From Gossypium raimondii (lineage: Eukaryota; Streptophyta; Magnoliopsida; Malvales; Malvaceae), in the NCBI RefSeq assembly GCF_025698545.1, contig NC_068571.1, positions 43,619,733 to 43,683,732 of the forward strand: DNA of 64,000 nucleotides, read 5' to 3'. Below, piece after piece: positions 11,931 to 23,313 of the stretch (its first letter is position 1; every line of letters starts with the position of its first letter). The notes under the pieces are model-generated. The model worked only from the letters and a program-made list of their open reading frames with translations, ran no database searches and was not told the origin of the DNA. The translations under genes and the position numbers were made by a program.

Positions 11931-13226
11931 TGTAATAAGCCCAATTGGCCCGGGCCCGCACAAAACAAAGCAGGCAATCCGTTTTTTGTAATAGCTGGCC
12001 TAAACCCATCTAAGGCCCAATTTACCCAAGCCCATATCAGCCTAAAACCAAAAAAGAAACCCTAGCTTCTCTGCTCAAATTGCCGCTCTCAATGACCACG
12101 CTCAAGGCGTCCCACCACAAGACGCTTCAAAGAGACTGCAAAGCAACAAATGAAACAAACAAAGAACGAAAAAGAAGGAAAATAACAGAAAGATAACAGC
12201 GAAGCTAAAGAAAAAATTCAAATAGAGAATAGATTTTTTTTCTATTATTTTCGGGCTATATAATGTTGTTCTATTTTGTAAACAAAGGGGGGAATATACA
12301 CAACAAAATAGGAAAAAGAACATTGAGAATACAGAATTTTTTTTCTCAAGGTGAAATCGGGTTCTTTTTTTCTCTTCTCGCGTTTTTCTCTTCTTTTTAT
12401 TTTTATTTTTAAAAAAAGAAATAATAAAAAGAAGTAAAGGAAGAGACGGCTTACCTGCTTCGCCGAACCGTCGAATCGGCTCCCCCTCCGTCGCGGTCGG
12501 AGGCCGGGACGACGATTAGGCCGTGGCACGGGGCGAGGGGTGGCGCTAGGACGCTAGGGGTTAAACCCTAGCAGAGCACCAAAGAAGCATTGTTTTATTT
12601 TTTTTAATTTTTTTTTCATTCGGTTGTAAATGATTTTGAAAGAAAAAAATTGTTTTAAATAACATTCAAAACGGCGCCGTTTTCCCAGGCTTGACCCGCG
12701 TGGTGACTCGACCCGGAGGGGAGGATCCGCTCGTTCTGGCTAATGGGGAAATTGCGCATTTGGTCCCCCCTTTTGCAACGTGCTTCAATTAAACCAGTTT
12801 TGTTTTGTTTTAAATTAGGCCGCATATTTGATGTCCATTTCAATTTAGTCCCTTGCTGCGCAGCGTTTTGGAAGGAGGAGATAATTTCCCTTTTGGTCCT
12901 CCACTCTTGCGCGCGCAGTCAATGTGGTCCTGTTTTTTTTTACTCCGAATTTACCCATTTTTTCCCTTTTAGTTCAGTTTAACCCTTTTTTAAACTGTTT
13001 TATTATTATTATATTTTCTAAATTATGTTATACTATTTTATCATGATATTATTATTATTATTATTTTATAACATACATACGTTTTATAATACATATACAT
13101 TTATTTCATTTTATAATTCATACATTTTCTTTATATTATATACATACATATTGTTTTTATAGTTTATATATACTTACATTTTTATATACTTCATTTTATA
13201 TATACCTTTATATACATACAGATTTT

Positions 13227-13261
<35 letters not shown>

Positions 13262-14011
13262 TTCCATAGTTTATTTATATATATTATATATATATTTTGT
13301 TCTTTTTTTGTAAATATATATAATTCATATTAAAGTGTTTGTTTTATTGTGTATTAACATTTTGTCATTTTTTATATTTGATTTTAACAATACATCAAAG
13401 TCATTTTCTCTTGATTTAAAGGTTTTTTTGAATAAAAGCAATATTCAAAGTTTGAGATTTTCGAGAAATTGAGCTCTAACGTATTGGGTTTCAATTTTCT
13501 TTGTTAGTCTTAAATAACCGAGAATATTCTTTATTCAAAATGCATGAGAATAAAAAATCATTTTTGGGAACTTAACTTATTGTGTCTTAATGTATTGGGC
13601 GTGACATATTACTTTCTCAAAATGAAGATTTTCACATAAAAAAGAAAGTGATATTCAAAGTTCGGGAATTTTGAGAAATTGTACCCTAACGTATTGGGAC
13701 TCGATTTCTTTACATGACTTGAACAATTGATTATTCTTTTCAAATTTCATCATTTGAGTTGTTTTAAAAATATTTTTTAGCCCTCGACACTAAGACATTA
13801 AATAATCAATTTGGTACAGATTTTGGGCGTTACGAGGGTGCTAACATTTCCTCGTGCGTAAATGACTCCCGAACTCGTTTTCTCAAAATTCGTAGACCAA
13901 AATAATTTTTAGGGTGAGCCGATCACACCCTAATAAAGGATCGGTGACGACTCCATTTTTATTTTTAAAGTCGACAACTAAATTTTTGTTTTCAAAAAAA
14001 TAGTTTCGACA
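11931..14011 (-). mobile_element. Solo LTR, family S, copy 1 (TSD ATATA)
   Basis: The element reads TGTAATAAGCCC at its left end and TTTCGACA at its right end, and is flanked by ATATA (11926-11930 and 14012-14016). On the minus strand it begins TGTCGAAAC and carries blocks shared with the copies at 31107 and 56838: GTGATCGG near the start, then the block read here in + orientation as GGGCGTTACGAGGGTGCTAA (about 13825-13845), and the palindrome AAACGGCGCCGTTT near 12668-12682. No coding domain, internal LTR pair, PBS or PPT was seen, so a solo LTR left by unequal recombination is the simplest reading. Runs of TA (13230-13262) lie inside. Short ORFs within it (12102-12982) are not genes. Confidence 0.85.
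13230..13262. repeat. TA microsatellite
   Basis: A CACACACA stretch passes into an uninterrupted (TA)n run inside solo LTR copy 1. Confidence 0.9.
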
Positions 14012-14016
14012 ATATA

Positions 14017-14818
14017 TATTTCTTTTTTCTTTCTGGGGTTTGTTAGCAGAATGGACTTTTTTGATGGACTGACAAAATTTATGGGCTTCTTAATTTGGTG
14101 GCTGGCTTAACCCATTTAACCCATTTTTTCTCACTATTTATTATTTTTATTTTTAATAAAATTATAATTTGGTATAATTTCAAATAAAAAAGATAATAAA
14201 TAATTTTAATTCTAATATTGAAAAATATATATTTTGAATTATTTAATGAAAAGAAAGGAGAAATAAAAAGTAAATATATATAAAAATGAGAATACAAAAT
14301 ATTCTTAATTTTCCCTCTGCCTATTTTCTTTATTCTCAACTAATTTCTTTTCAAAATAAGAATTTAAAAATAATATATATGCACATGCGATGTGTTGTCA
14401 ATAAATTATGTTAGTATTACTTTTTATACGTGTTTTAATATATGTGATAGCAATAAATTAATTCAATTAGTAATATTTAGCTACTTCTATTACTTATTTT
14501 CAGTAAAAGGAGGAAAATTTTTCACCTAGTTTAAAGAGGTCATATTTTTGACTATAGCTATTACTCATCTTTCTAAGTTTAAGTGTAAATTTATATTAAT
14601 TATTTTTATTTTATGTCTAACTATTGTAATTTATGTAATAAAAAATTTTCCTTCATGTTATTGTACTAATAATCAAGTTCGATATTATTAGATTATCATA
14701 AATTTATTATATACAAATTTGTTTTTTCGCAACTTTATATTTGTATGAAAAATATTTTTTAGGTTTAGCATTTCTCATTTTTATTTTTTAAAAGAGTGAA
14801 AAGAAAAATATAGCTTAA
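14017..14818. other. AT-rich intergenic DNA
   Basis: No gene was found. The 86-residue minus-strand ORF at 14079-14339 is made of Ile/Lys/Phe/Tyr from AT-rich DNA and is rejected. Confidence 0.5.
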
Positions 14819-14826
14819 CGCCGGAT

Positions 14827-15473
14827 TAGACCTGTCCATGGGCCGGGCGGCCCGGCCCGGCCCGACGGCCCGCCCGAAATATGGGAGGGTTTGGGTAAAA
14901 ATATAGGCCCGAAATATGGGCTTGGGCAAAATTTTAGGCCCGTTTAAAAAATGGGCCGGGCCTCGGGCAAGTTTTTTTGGCCCGGGCCCGACCCGGCCCG
15001 AAAAATATTAAATATATATATATATTATTTTTAAAATATAATAGTTTTTTATTTTAAGTTTATTTACTTTCATTTCCTTGACTAGTGTTACAAAATAATA
15101 ATAATAAAACATCAAGTTTGTTTTACTAATCAAATGTTAGATTTTGTTACAACAATTAATACAATTAATACAGTTAATAATTTGATAAATTTACTAATCA
15201 AATGTTAGATTTTATTATAACAATTAATACAATTAACAATTAATAATTTGATAATTTTACTAACAATTAATTTTAATAACAATTAGTTTTAATTTTATTA
15301 AAAAAATAATTGTAATTTTAATTTTAATTAAAAACGGGCCGGGCCGGGCCGGGCTCGGGCCCCATATTTTTTCCAGGCCGGGCCTGGGCAAAATCTCAGG
15401 GCCATATTTTGGGCCGGGCCTAGTAAACGGGCTGAAATTTTTATGGGCCCGGCCCGGCCCATGGACAGGTCTA
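14827..15473. mobile_element. hAT-type MITE with GC-rich termini, 8-bp TSD
   Basis: Terminal inverted repeats TAGACCTGTCCATGGGCC (left) and GGCCCATGGACAGGTCTA (right) match perfectly over 18 bp and continue into arrays of CCCGG/GGGCC. The flanks carry a perfect 8-bp duplication CGCCGGAT (14819-14826 and 15474-15481). The interior is AT-rich and holds a repeated unit (ACTAATCAAATGTTAGATTT at about 15124 and 15191). Eight-base target sites place it with hAT elements. The 78-residue Pro/Gly/Arg-rich ORF at its right end (15260-15496) is a by-product of the GC-rich terminus. Confidence 0.9.
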
Positions 15474-15481
15474 CGCCGGAT

Positions 15482-17620
15482 AGTAAGATTCTTCATTTTA
15501 CTTAATTATTATTTGGGTGATCTTTTATTATATTTGTTGAGGAATTTTCACTCCTTTTGCAAAGAAATATGGAAAGTGTTTGGATTGAGTTGGATATTAT
15601 TTTTATAAGGAAATTCTTTTAAATTTTGTTGAAATTTTGAGGCATTAAATTTATGTAGAGTAGAAATACTTCATCCACTATTTGAGAAGTCGATCCATAT
15701 ATGTTATAGCTTGTCTGTCTAAATGTTCACGCTCTGTAAATCAATTATTTCTTTTAATGAAACCAATATATCAATTTTGCTTTAAATGTTGTCCTCTTTT
15801 TGGAACTTGTTCAGTATTTTCCCAAGGAAAGTTCCCCATTTTTGTTTACAAAGTAACTTCCTTTGACAAAAAAAAAAGACACTGCTTTAATGCCAAACCA
15901 ATCTTCCATTGAATGAGATCTCATTTTCATGGACTTTCACATGGGACACCATTTCTTTCATGTGAGGTAATATATTTTAATAACAAAGAAATATCATGGA
16001 AAGTGATACTCCAACTAAATTATACTACACAAGCTTAATTCAACTCATAAATTTGTGGGTAACATGAAGTTTCGGATTAAAAGAATCCAGGCTAAAATAT
16101 AGCTAAGCTCATTAAATTATTATTAAGTTTATGTTTTGGTCACTCAATTTTAAAAAGTTATAAAATGGTCACTACATTCTACAAAGTTTCATTTAAGTCA
16201 GTGGATTGTTAGAATCATTGATGCATGGTCTTCTTCATTTGCACGGTCTATACTAAGCGAAATCTCTTCTTCTTTTTTCTACAGTTCAACTTTTTTCATA
16301 AAACAACTTTAAACGTCATGAACCTGCAAAATAAAATTTAAATAACTTTTTTCTCCGATCTTCAATACTAATGATCAGATTAAAATATTAGATCTAAGAT
16401 ATATTCTTCTATTCATCGAGATACATGCATATATTTTTAATTCAAATTTCTAATTAATTATAATTTAAATATAAAAGAGGCAGGGAAAACAATTTCCATA
16501 ATGACTAACATGCCAGCATTTATTAATAAATCCACATATTGTTTAAATTTGTAGCACATGGATTCATATTTTAGTCTTTTACTTTAATTAAATAATAATA
16601 AACCCATTTTAATAGGTTCATGTAGACATACATTGGCAAGGAAAAGTCAATTTTCTTTTTAGAAAACACATTAAAATTAATATATTACAGAGATGGAATA
16701 TTTACATTTATGGCAACACATTTCTTCTCTCACTGGTAGGTTGAAATGCATATATTTATTGCCTTTTAAAACTTTTAATATTGCATTTGGATTTAGTAAT
16801 ACTAAGATGGTCCTCCTTATAATATTTTGTCTTATAGATAAATTAATCATTGTACATTAAATCAAATAGCAAATTAATTATCTTTGTTAACATAATATTA
16901 ATACTTTATGGACTTCCAACATTTTAAAATCTAAACTATAATTTATTCACTTTAAGTAAAATTAACTCAAGAAGTAAAATAAATAAACAAACCCTTACAT
17001 TTAAAAAATAGTAAACTACACCCAAGGTCACTAAACTTTATAAAATTACAAAATGATCACTGAATTATTTAAAAGTTTTATTTAAGTCACTAAACTATTC
17101 AAAAGTTTTATTTAAGTTACTAGGATGCTACTTTCTTTTCTTTTTTCTTTTTAATTTTGACTAGTTAATTCTAAACGATGATTCTAAGATCAAGACGATA
17201 GATAATTACAAATTAACGACTAGAAAAATATATCTTAAATTCAAGTTGATTTAAAGGTCAATGTCGGATATAAAAGAAGAAAGTTATTTAGATATTTGTT
17301 CAAAAATTCGTGAGATTTAAAGTTATTTCATAAAAAAAAACTGAAGAGTAGAATAGAAAGGGAAGAGAACTTTCAATATTGGAATAGGCAATCTGAGCAC
17401 AGAAAGCAATACAATAACGATCTTAATAGCACAATGAATTTAAATGAAAACTTTTGAATTATTCAATGATATCATTTTGTAACTTTTTAAAATTAAATAA
17501 CTAAAACATAAACTTACTATTAATTTAGCGACCTTAGATGCAATTTACCCTTAAAAAAAGGTTGAAATGGCCTTAAGCCTAAGATTCAGGCTTTTTGCCT
17601 CTTTGAAGAAGTCAAATCAC
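15482..17620. other. Intergenic DNA upstream of mutase gene
   Basis: No gene was found. It is AT-rich with several weakly repeated stretches (for example CACTAAACT...AAAAGTTTTATTTAAGT around 17040-17130). A 76-residue ORF at 15682-15912 lacks any recognisable feature. Confidence 0.45.
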
Positions 17621-17639
17621 ATTCAAGCACGTCTCTTCA

Positions 17640-17668
17640 CACGTGCCACCACATTCATTTCGCACGTG
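17640..17668 (+). promoter_or_regulatory. Two G-boxes upstream of mutase gene
   Basis: CACGTG occurs at 17640-17645 and again at 17663-17668, both within CACGTGCCA, 23 bp apart. The first lies about 150 bp upstream of the start codon. G-boxes of this kind are bound by bHLH and bZIP factors; which one acts here is unknown. Confidence 0.55.
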
Positions 17669-17686
17669 CCATCCTTCTCCCCTTCC

Positions 17687-17693
17687 ATATATA
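17687..17693 (+). promoter_or_regulatory. Candidate TATA box of mutase gene
   Basis: ATATATA in the context CCATATATACTCGC lies about 98 bp upstream of the ATG at 17791 and just downstream of the paired G-boxes. It is followed by a pyrimidine-rich leader typical of highly expressed plant genes. Confidence 0.55.
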
Positions 17694-17790
17694 CTCGCAT
17701 AAATTCACAAAATCTCCCTCTCTCCCAATCCCTCAAAAAGAAAAAAAGAAAAGAAAAAACCCTTTCTTTTTGTTGTTTTTTAATCCAAAA

Positions 17791-20044
17791 ATGGCTGAAC
17801 CAGCAACAGCAACCCAAGCAGCAGCACCAGCAGTACCTCAACTAAAAGATGAACTCGATATTGTTATACCAACTATAAGAAACTTAGATTTTCTTGAGAT
17901 GTGGAGACCATTTTTTCAACCTTACCATCTCATCATTGTTCAAGATGGTGATCCTTCAAAGACTATCAAAGTCCCTGATGGTTTTGATTATGAACTTTAT
18001 AATAGGAATGATATTAACAGGATTTTGGGTCCTAAAGCTTCTTGCATTTCATTCAAGGATTCCGCTTGTCGTTGCTTTGGTTATATGGTGTCTAAGAAGA
18101 AGTATATTTTCACCATTGATGATGACTGTTTTGTAAGTTTTCTTCTTCTTTTTTATTATCTTATTTTGATGTTTTGGATTCTGGGTTTTTGGTATTTTAG
18201 TCTAATTCTTGATCTTTTGATGTTTTGGTTTCTGGGTTTTTGTTGTTTTGGTCAAAAGATGAATTTTTTTTCATTGTTTTGATTGGATATTTTCAATTGA
18301 AATTGATTATTTTGAGAGGAATGTGCACAGTATGGATAGTCTTAGCTCTATTGGTATTAGGAATGACCCATAGGGAGGAAGCTAGTAGCTTATTTTCGGG
18401 GTATTAGGAATGACCCATATTGTGCACAATATGGATAGCCTTTGTATATGCTTATTGTTTTAAATTCTAATGAGATTAAACTGAATTTTTTTTCAACTTT
18501 GGGATCTGAGTGTATTTTTACCATGAAACTAAGAGAAATGATAATTTGTCGTTTTGGAGCCAGTGTCCCTGTCTGCCTCCTTCACTGTCCCTGCCGAGAA
18601 TGTGGATTTGAAATGCTACTTCTTATGGGGAATTACGAGTAGTTTAAATTTTGTATAAAAAATATGAAACGATTTGATAAGTAATAACCTTCTCAATAAT
18701 TTCATAACTTGAATTGATTTATGCATTTTTTTTTCTATAGCATGATGCTGCATTATGGAATGTCTATTGTGATTTCATCTATTTTCATTTGACTAAAGAA
18801 GGTAAAATTACCATGGAAGCCCTTGTATTAAGAGTTGGATTGCATTTCTATTACAAATTCCATCCATTTCTAGGGCTAAAAATTGGTCTCTATATGACAA
18901 TACATGTCATTGTTTGGTTATTCCATCAATTACGTTAATTTGCTCTTTGATCTAATGTATAAGGATTAATTTGCTTATTTTCTAAGTAGAGGGTGTAAAA
19001 TGCAATCTAACTCTTAATACAGCGCCTCTATGATACTTTTACCATTAAAAACTTAAGTTATTTTTCACATGGAATGGTCATTTAGCAGCTTAGCACATGC
19101 TCTATCATATGAAAATATACCTTTCAAATTTCTAAAGAATTGATTTGCGGTGTGATCTACAACTCTCAGATTCTAAAAATTCTGTATATTGTTTATGATT
19201 TTAGGTTGCTAAGGACCCATCTGGTAAAGCAATCAATGCACTTGAGCAACACATCAAGAACCTATTGTCCCCATCCACACCCTTCTTCTTCAACACCTTA
19301 TACGATCCCTTCAGAGACGGTGCTGATTTCGTTCGTGGCTACCCTTTCAGTCTCCGCGAGGGTGTTCCCACTGCCGTCTCTCATGGCCTATGGCTAAACA
19401 TCCCAGATTACGACGCACCAACTCAACTTGTCAAGCCTCTCGAGAGGAACACTAGGTTTGTTGACGCGGTCTTGACAATTCCAAAGGGTACTTTGTTCCC
19501 TATGTGCGGTATGAACTTGGCATTTGACCGTGAGCTCATTGGCCCTGCAATGTACTTTGGACTCATGGGAGACGGTCAACCTATTGGTCGTTACGATGAC
19601 ATGTGGGCTGGTTGGTGCACCAAGGTATATCATCAAAACCCAAACCGTTCTATAAATTTTCAAATTTCATTACAAGCTAACCGGCTAACCTCCATTCGAC
19701 GATTTGTGTAGGTGATATGTGACCATTTAGGACTCGGGGTCAAAACCGGGCTACCGTATATCTACCATAGCAAAGCAAGTAACCCATTTGTGAACTTAAG
19801 GAAGGAATACAAGGGTATTTTCTGGCAAGAAGAGATTATTCCATTTTTTCAACAAACTGTACTTCCAAAAGACTGCACCACTGTCCAAAAATGTTACATT
19901 GAATTGGCTAAACAGGTCAAAGAAAAGCTAAGCAAAGTTGACCCATATTTTGACAAGTTGGCTGAGGCTATGGTCACATGGATTGAAGCTTGGGATGAGC
20001 TTAACCCAACTGGTTCTTCAGTAACAAATGGCAAAGCAAAATAA
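17791..20044 (+). CDS. RGP1: Reversibly glycosylated polypeptide / UDP-arabinopyranose mutase
   Basis: Three exons (17791-18132, 19205-19624, 19712-20044), with introns falling between codons and GT-AG ends, give 364 residues, the normal length for plant RGP/UAM. The protein interconverts UDP-arabinopyranose and UDP-arabinofuranose on the cytosolic face of the Golgi, supplying arabinofuranose for cell-wall polysaccharides. Visible are a short Ala/Thr-rich N-terminus (2-18), the start of the fold [14 protein letters not shown], the DDD metal/nucleotide motif (110-112), the conserved [10 protein letters not shown] (158-167) holding arginines near the known reversible glycosylation site, [20 protein letters not shown] and [12 protein letters not shown]. 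No key residue is missing. Its closeness to RGP1/RGP2-type class 1 proteins is inferred from motif conservation; the exact paralogue is uncertain. Intron 1 contains a MITE and a small duplication. Confidence 0.95.
18320..18440 (+). repeat. Short duplication in mutase intron 1
   Basis: GTATTAGGAATGACCCATA occurs twice, about 48 bp apart, bracketed by TGTGCACAGTATGGATAG on the left and TGTGCACAATATGGATAG on the right. It is a small interleaved duplication with no coding meaning. Confidence 0.7.
18801..19043. mobile_element. MITE of GGTAAA family in mutase intron 1
   Basis: The left end is GGTAAAATTACCATGGAAGC; the right end on the minus strand is GGTAAAAGTATCATAGAGGC. Both continue into TATTAAGAGTT(G/A)GATTGCATTT, so the inverted repeats span about 50 bp. 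Flanking 9-mers ACTAAAGAA and ATTAAAAAC match at 6 of 9 positions, consistent with a decayed 9-bp target site like those of the copies at 49094 and 49505. Nine to ten base target sites suggest a Mutator-type (MULE) non-autonomous element. Confidence 0.75.
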
Positions 20045-20319
20045 AAAAGAGAAAAACAGGGGATCTTCATTAGCCACAATTGCTATTGTTGAGTTATTTA
20101 TTTATTGTACCTTTACTTATGTTATAATGTTTTTTTTTTTTTACAGATTTTTGAAGGACATTGATGTAATTTTATTGTTTTTATGTTCCATGAAGTTTAC
20201 AGCATTAAAAACTTCATTATCTTTATTTTGTTTTATAATATTAATAAAATGAATTCCTTTTTGGAATTTTGATTCGAAGAAAATGCTTTTACTTTACAAT
20301 TGTTTTTACATTAGAGTTT

Positions 20320-20690
20320 AATTTTTTTATTTAAATTAGCCTCTGAATTTGATAATTACTTTTCCATTGGGGATTGAAGTAGACATCTCTTCTCACATTG
20401 TAGTTGATTTTTTTTCGAAATTAGTCCTTGAATTTACCAACTCTTCTCACATTAAAACCTTGAACTTCTTTTTGATCCAATTTTTTTTCAAAAAAATATC
20501 AAGGATTAAGACAAAAAAGCTTCAAGTTCCAATATGAGAATAATTGTAAAGTTTAAAGGCTAACTTGGACAAAAAAAATTCAAGCTCTAATGTGAGAATA
20601 ATGATCAAGTTTAGGTATTAAATTGGACAAAAAAAAAAATTCAAAACCCAATGATTGTCAAGTTCAAGCCCTAAATATTGCATTAACCTT
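20320..20690. repeat. Foldback repeat downstream of mutase gene
   Basis: This is related to the structure in CYP85A intron 6. It has units such as TTAGTCCTTGAATTTACCAA and CTCACATTAAAACCTTGAAC on one side, and inverse units CAAGCTCTAATGTGAGAATA and GTCAAGTTCAAGCCCTAAAT on the other. It begins about 275 bp past the stop codon and may reach the 3' UTR region. There is no coding capacity. Confidence 0.55.
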
Positions 20691-23259
20691 TTAATATTTC
20701 AAATCCAAATAACTTAACGATTCTTTAATTTAATTTATTAGAATTTGATAAGTTAGTCCAAGCTATTACTAAACATATATACTTAAACGGTTAATTTTAT
20801 TAATTTTCTTAATCCCTCATTTTGCTAATTATTTACATATAAACTATTGATTTCTAAATCAACAGTTTAATGAAAGTGGTTCCCAGTATTGTTTAATTGA
20901 ATAAAATTTTCAATTTTGAAAAATTAAAATGAATAAAATAATTTGTAATTTCTGTAAAAGGATAGAATTCATATAGGAAGAATTTGAAATAACTTTGATT
21001 AAGAATACATCTAAGCTTGAGACTAATTTATCATTTAAACCCTTTTTCCTATATGATGTAACCTTCATTATTATAAAATTAATTTCACATCTTATTACGT
21101 ACCTACGAATTGTTTCTTTTATCTTACAATTTTGATAACCAAAGTTATCATCTAATCCATGGTCCACCATTTTCCTTAATATTAATCTTGTCTCATATAT
21201 ATACTTTTATTTTCAGGAATTTAGTTTCTCCCTTTTTAAATTTCAAAATTTAGGTCCAACTATTAATATTGATTTTTTGTTAAAATTATTATAGTGACAT
21301 TTTGAAATAAAAAAAAATACTCAAAAGGAAAGTTTAACATAAAACCCTTGATCAGTGTCTTCAAATTAGAATGGTGCCAAAGGTAGGCAGGAGCCTTCAT
21401 CTCAAAAACAATAAAATTATTATTTTGGAATGGTGTGCAATGATGAAATCTAATTTTTAACTTAAAAAATTGTAATTCAAAACGGAAGCTTTCTATAAAT
21501 TTGAACAAAGGGGATGCACAAAATACCAACTGTTTTTATGCCTAACTTTGAATGGAATAAACTCAAAAAGAGATGATAAGATCTAAACAAAATCTTATCG
21601 ATAATTACATCAATTACGAAATTTAACGATATCAATGGACCATGTAATCACATTTCGTTATTAAATAAATGTAAATTTTATTATTAACAAAAAGTGGATC
21701 AAATTACTTATAATAATTTATAATTAATCAAAATAACTCATTACAAGAAATCTGGAATTAAACTCAAAACCTTCTGTTTAACCTTGGTAGTATTAATCAA
21801 ATGCTTTCTATTATCAGACATCAATACCTATAAATAGGCATTCTTCATTTAAAAAATGGACTTAATCCAATTAGTTATGGACCTAACATTCCAAATATGT
21901 TAAAAAAATATAGTATATGGTCATAAAAAGACCAAATGTAGCATTGATGAGTCACCAAAAAATCGTACCTTATCATATATTCAAATGCTCCATTACTCGA
22001 AATGGCATCCTAGAAAACCTTGATTAGCAATAAACAATTTCTAAAGCATGCAATTTAGAACTGTTTTAGGGCAACAAGTGTTCCTTACGGATTGCATACA
22101 AAAACAAACAAAATTTAGCATCCCCCACTCATTCCAAAGGTTATTATTATGCTTATTCCCAAACATTAATCCTCCGCCTTTTGAGGATTGAAAGATTGAA
22201 AAATATTCCAAAAAATTATAAAATAAACTAATCCCCAAATTCTAAATTGTGGTTTTATTTCTTTTCATATGAGTATAGTATCACGATTCTTAGTCTTTCT
22301 TTTTTGATACAATGTCTAAAACTACTCATAAATAAGAAGATAATACGCTACATCCTCTTGCATCGATCAACTAAATTATAATTAATTAATTAATTATATT
22401 TATTTTTTATGATTAAAAATAATATAATTTGAATTATATTTTAAAATCACTGTTAAGAGATTTAAATTACTCTTCTCAATAAAATTTTCCTCGATATAAT
22501 CATTCTATCATGTTATTACATTCATAGTAATCATTTTTATTTTTCATTTTACATCATCATTGTGATTATAATATAATCATTTAAAAAAATGATTATTAAA
22601 ATAAAATGTTTGAGAATGATGATTTTGAGTTTCCGCATTTAATTTATTGATTAAAGGTATTCACTCTATCGATTTTGAATAATAAAAATCAATTGAGTTT
22701 GAATCAAATTAGATTGGTCAAGGTACTAGTCTTGAGAATGGTATTATATCAATTGAATTAGAAATCAGAATGAATTAATTGGATTGATGGTTAAATCGAA
22801 TATTTCTTTTCCATTTTTAATTTCTTTAATCGAACCGTTAGTATGGATCACAAAAATTATCTATTAGTGGTGCGTATGTGTATGGCAAAGATTTGTTCGT
22901 AGCGTGAGTTGTTCAAAAAAAAGGATGATTTATATTTGATGTACATATCAAATCATAACTTCATATGCTATCAATTAATTAGATAATGATACATTATTAA
23001 TTTTTTTTAAAATAAATTCATTTAATTTTAACTTTTAGTGATATATTAACGTCTGATTCATTGATAATTTATACAATTATACACGACCAACACACTCAAC
23101 AAAAACCTAATTTTTTAATTACTTGTAATGGATGGAGCTGGTAAGCACCTAGACATTTCGATTCAAAGATCTTGCTTTGGCGGTACTTAAAATCATCAAT
23201 AAATTAAATAAAAAATAAAACATTTAAGAAAAACCATGGAATTGACATGATTGAGGGAA
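20691..23259. other. AT-rich intergenic DNA
   Basis: No gene was found. ORFs at 20910-21170, 21263-21529 and 22041-22238 (all minus) are compositional. A headless copy of the SINE-like repeat at 11390 (GATACAATGTCTAAAACTAC... on +) lies near 22280-22380. Confidence 0.5.
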
Positions 23260-23271
23260 CTATATATATAA
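23260..23271 (+). promoter_or_regulatory. Candidate TATA box of MYB gene
   Basis: CTATATATATAAG lies about 50 bp upstream of the first ATG at 23314. Position and composition are the only evidence. Confidence 0.5.
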
Positions 23272-23313
23272 GAGGGTAATGCTAACAAGTTATTCAAGTG
23301 GAAATAGTTGAAA

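Noticed and set aside
12102..12982. Arg- and Phe-rich ORFs
   Set aside because: They lie inside solo LTR copy 1 and have no counterpart in copies 2 and 3.
14079..14339. 86-residue Ile/Lys/Tyr ORF
   Set aside because: Low-complexity translation of AT-rich DNA with no promoter or homologous pattern.
15260..15496. 78-residue Pro/Gly/Arg ORF
   Set aside because: It is the translation of the GC-rich terminal repeat of a MITE.
23308..23313. Earlier start for the MYB gene
   Set aside because: The codon at 23308 is TTG; the first real ATG is at 23314.
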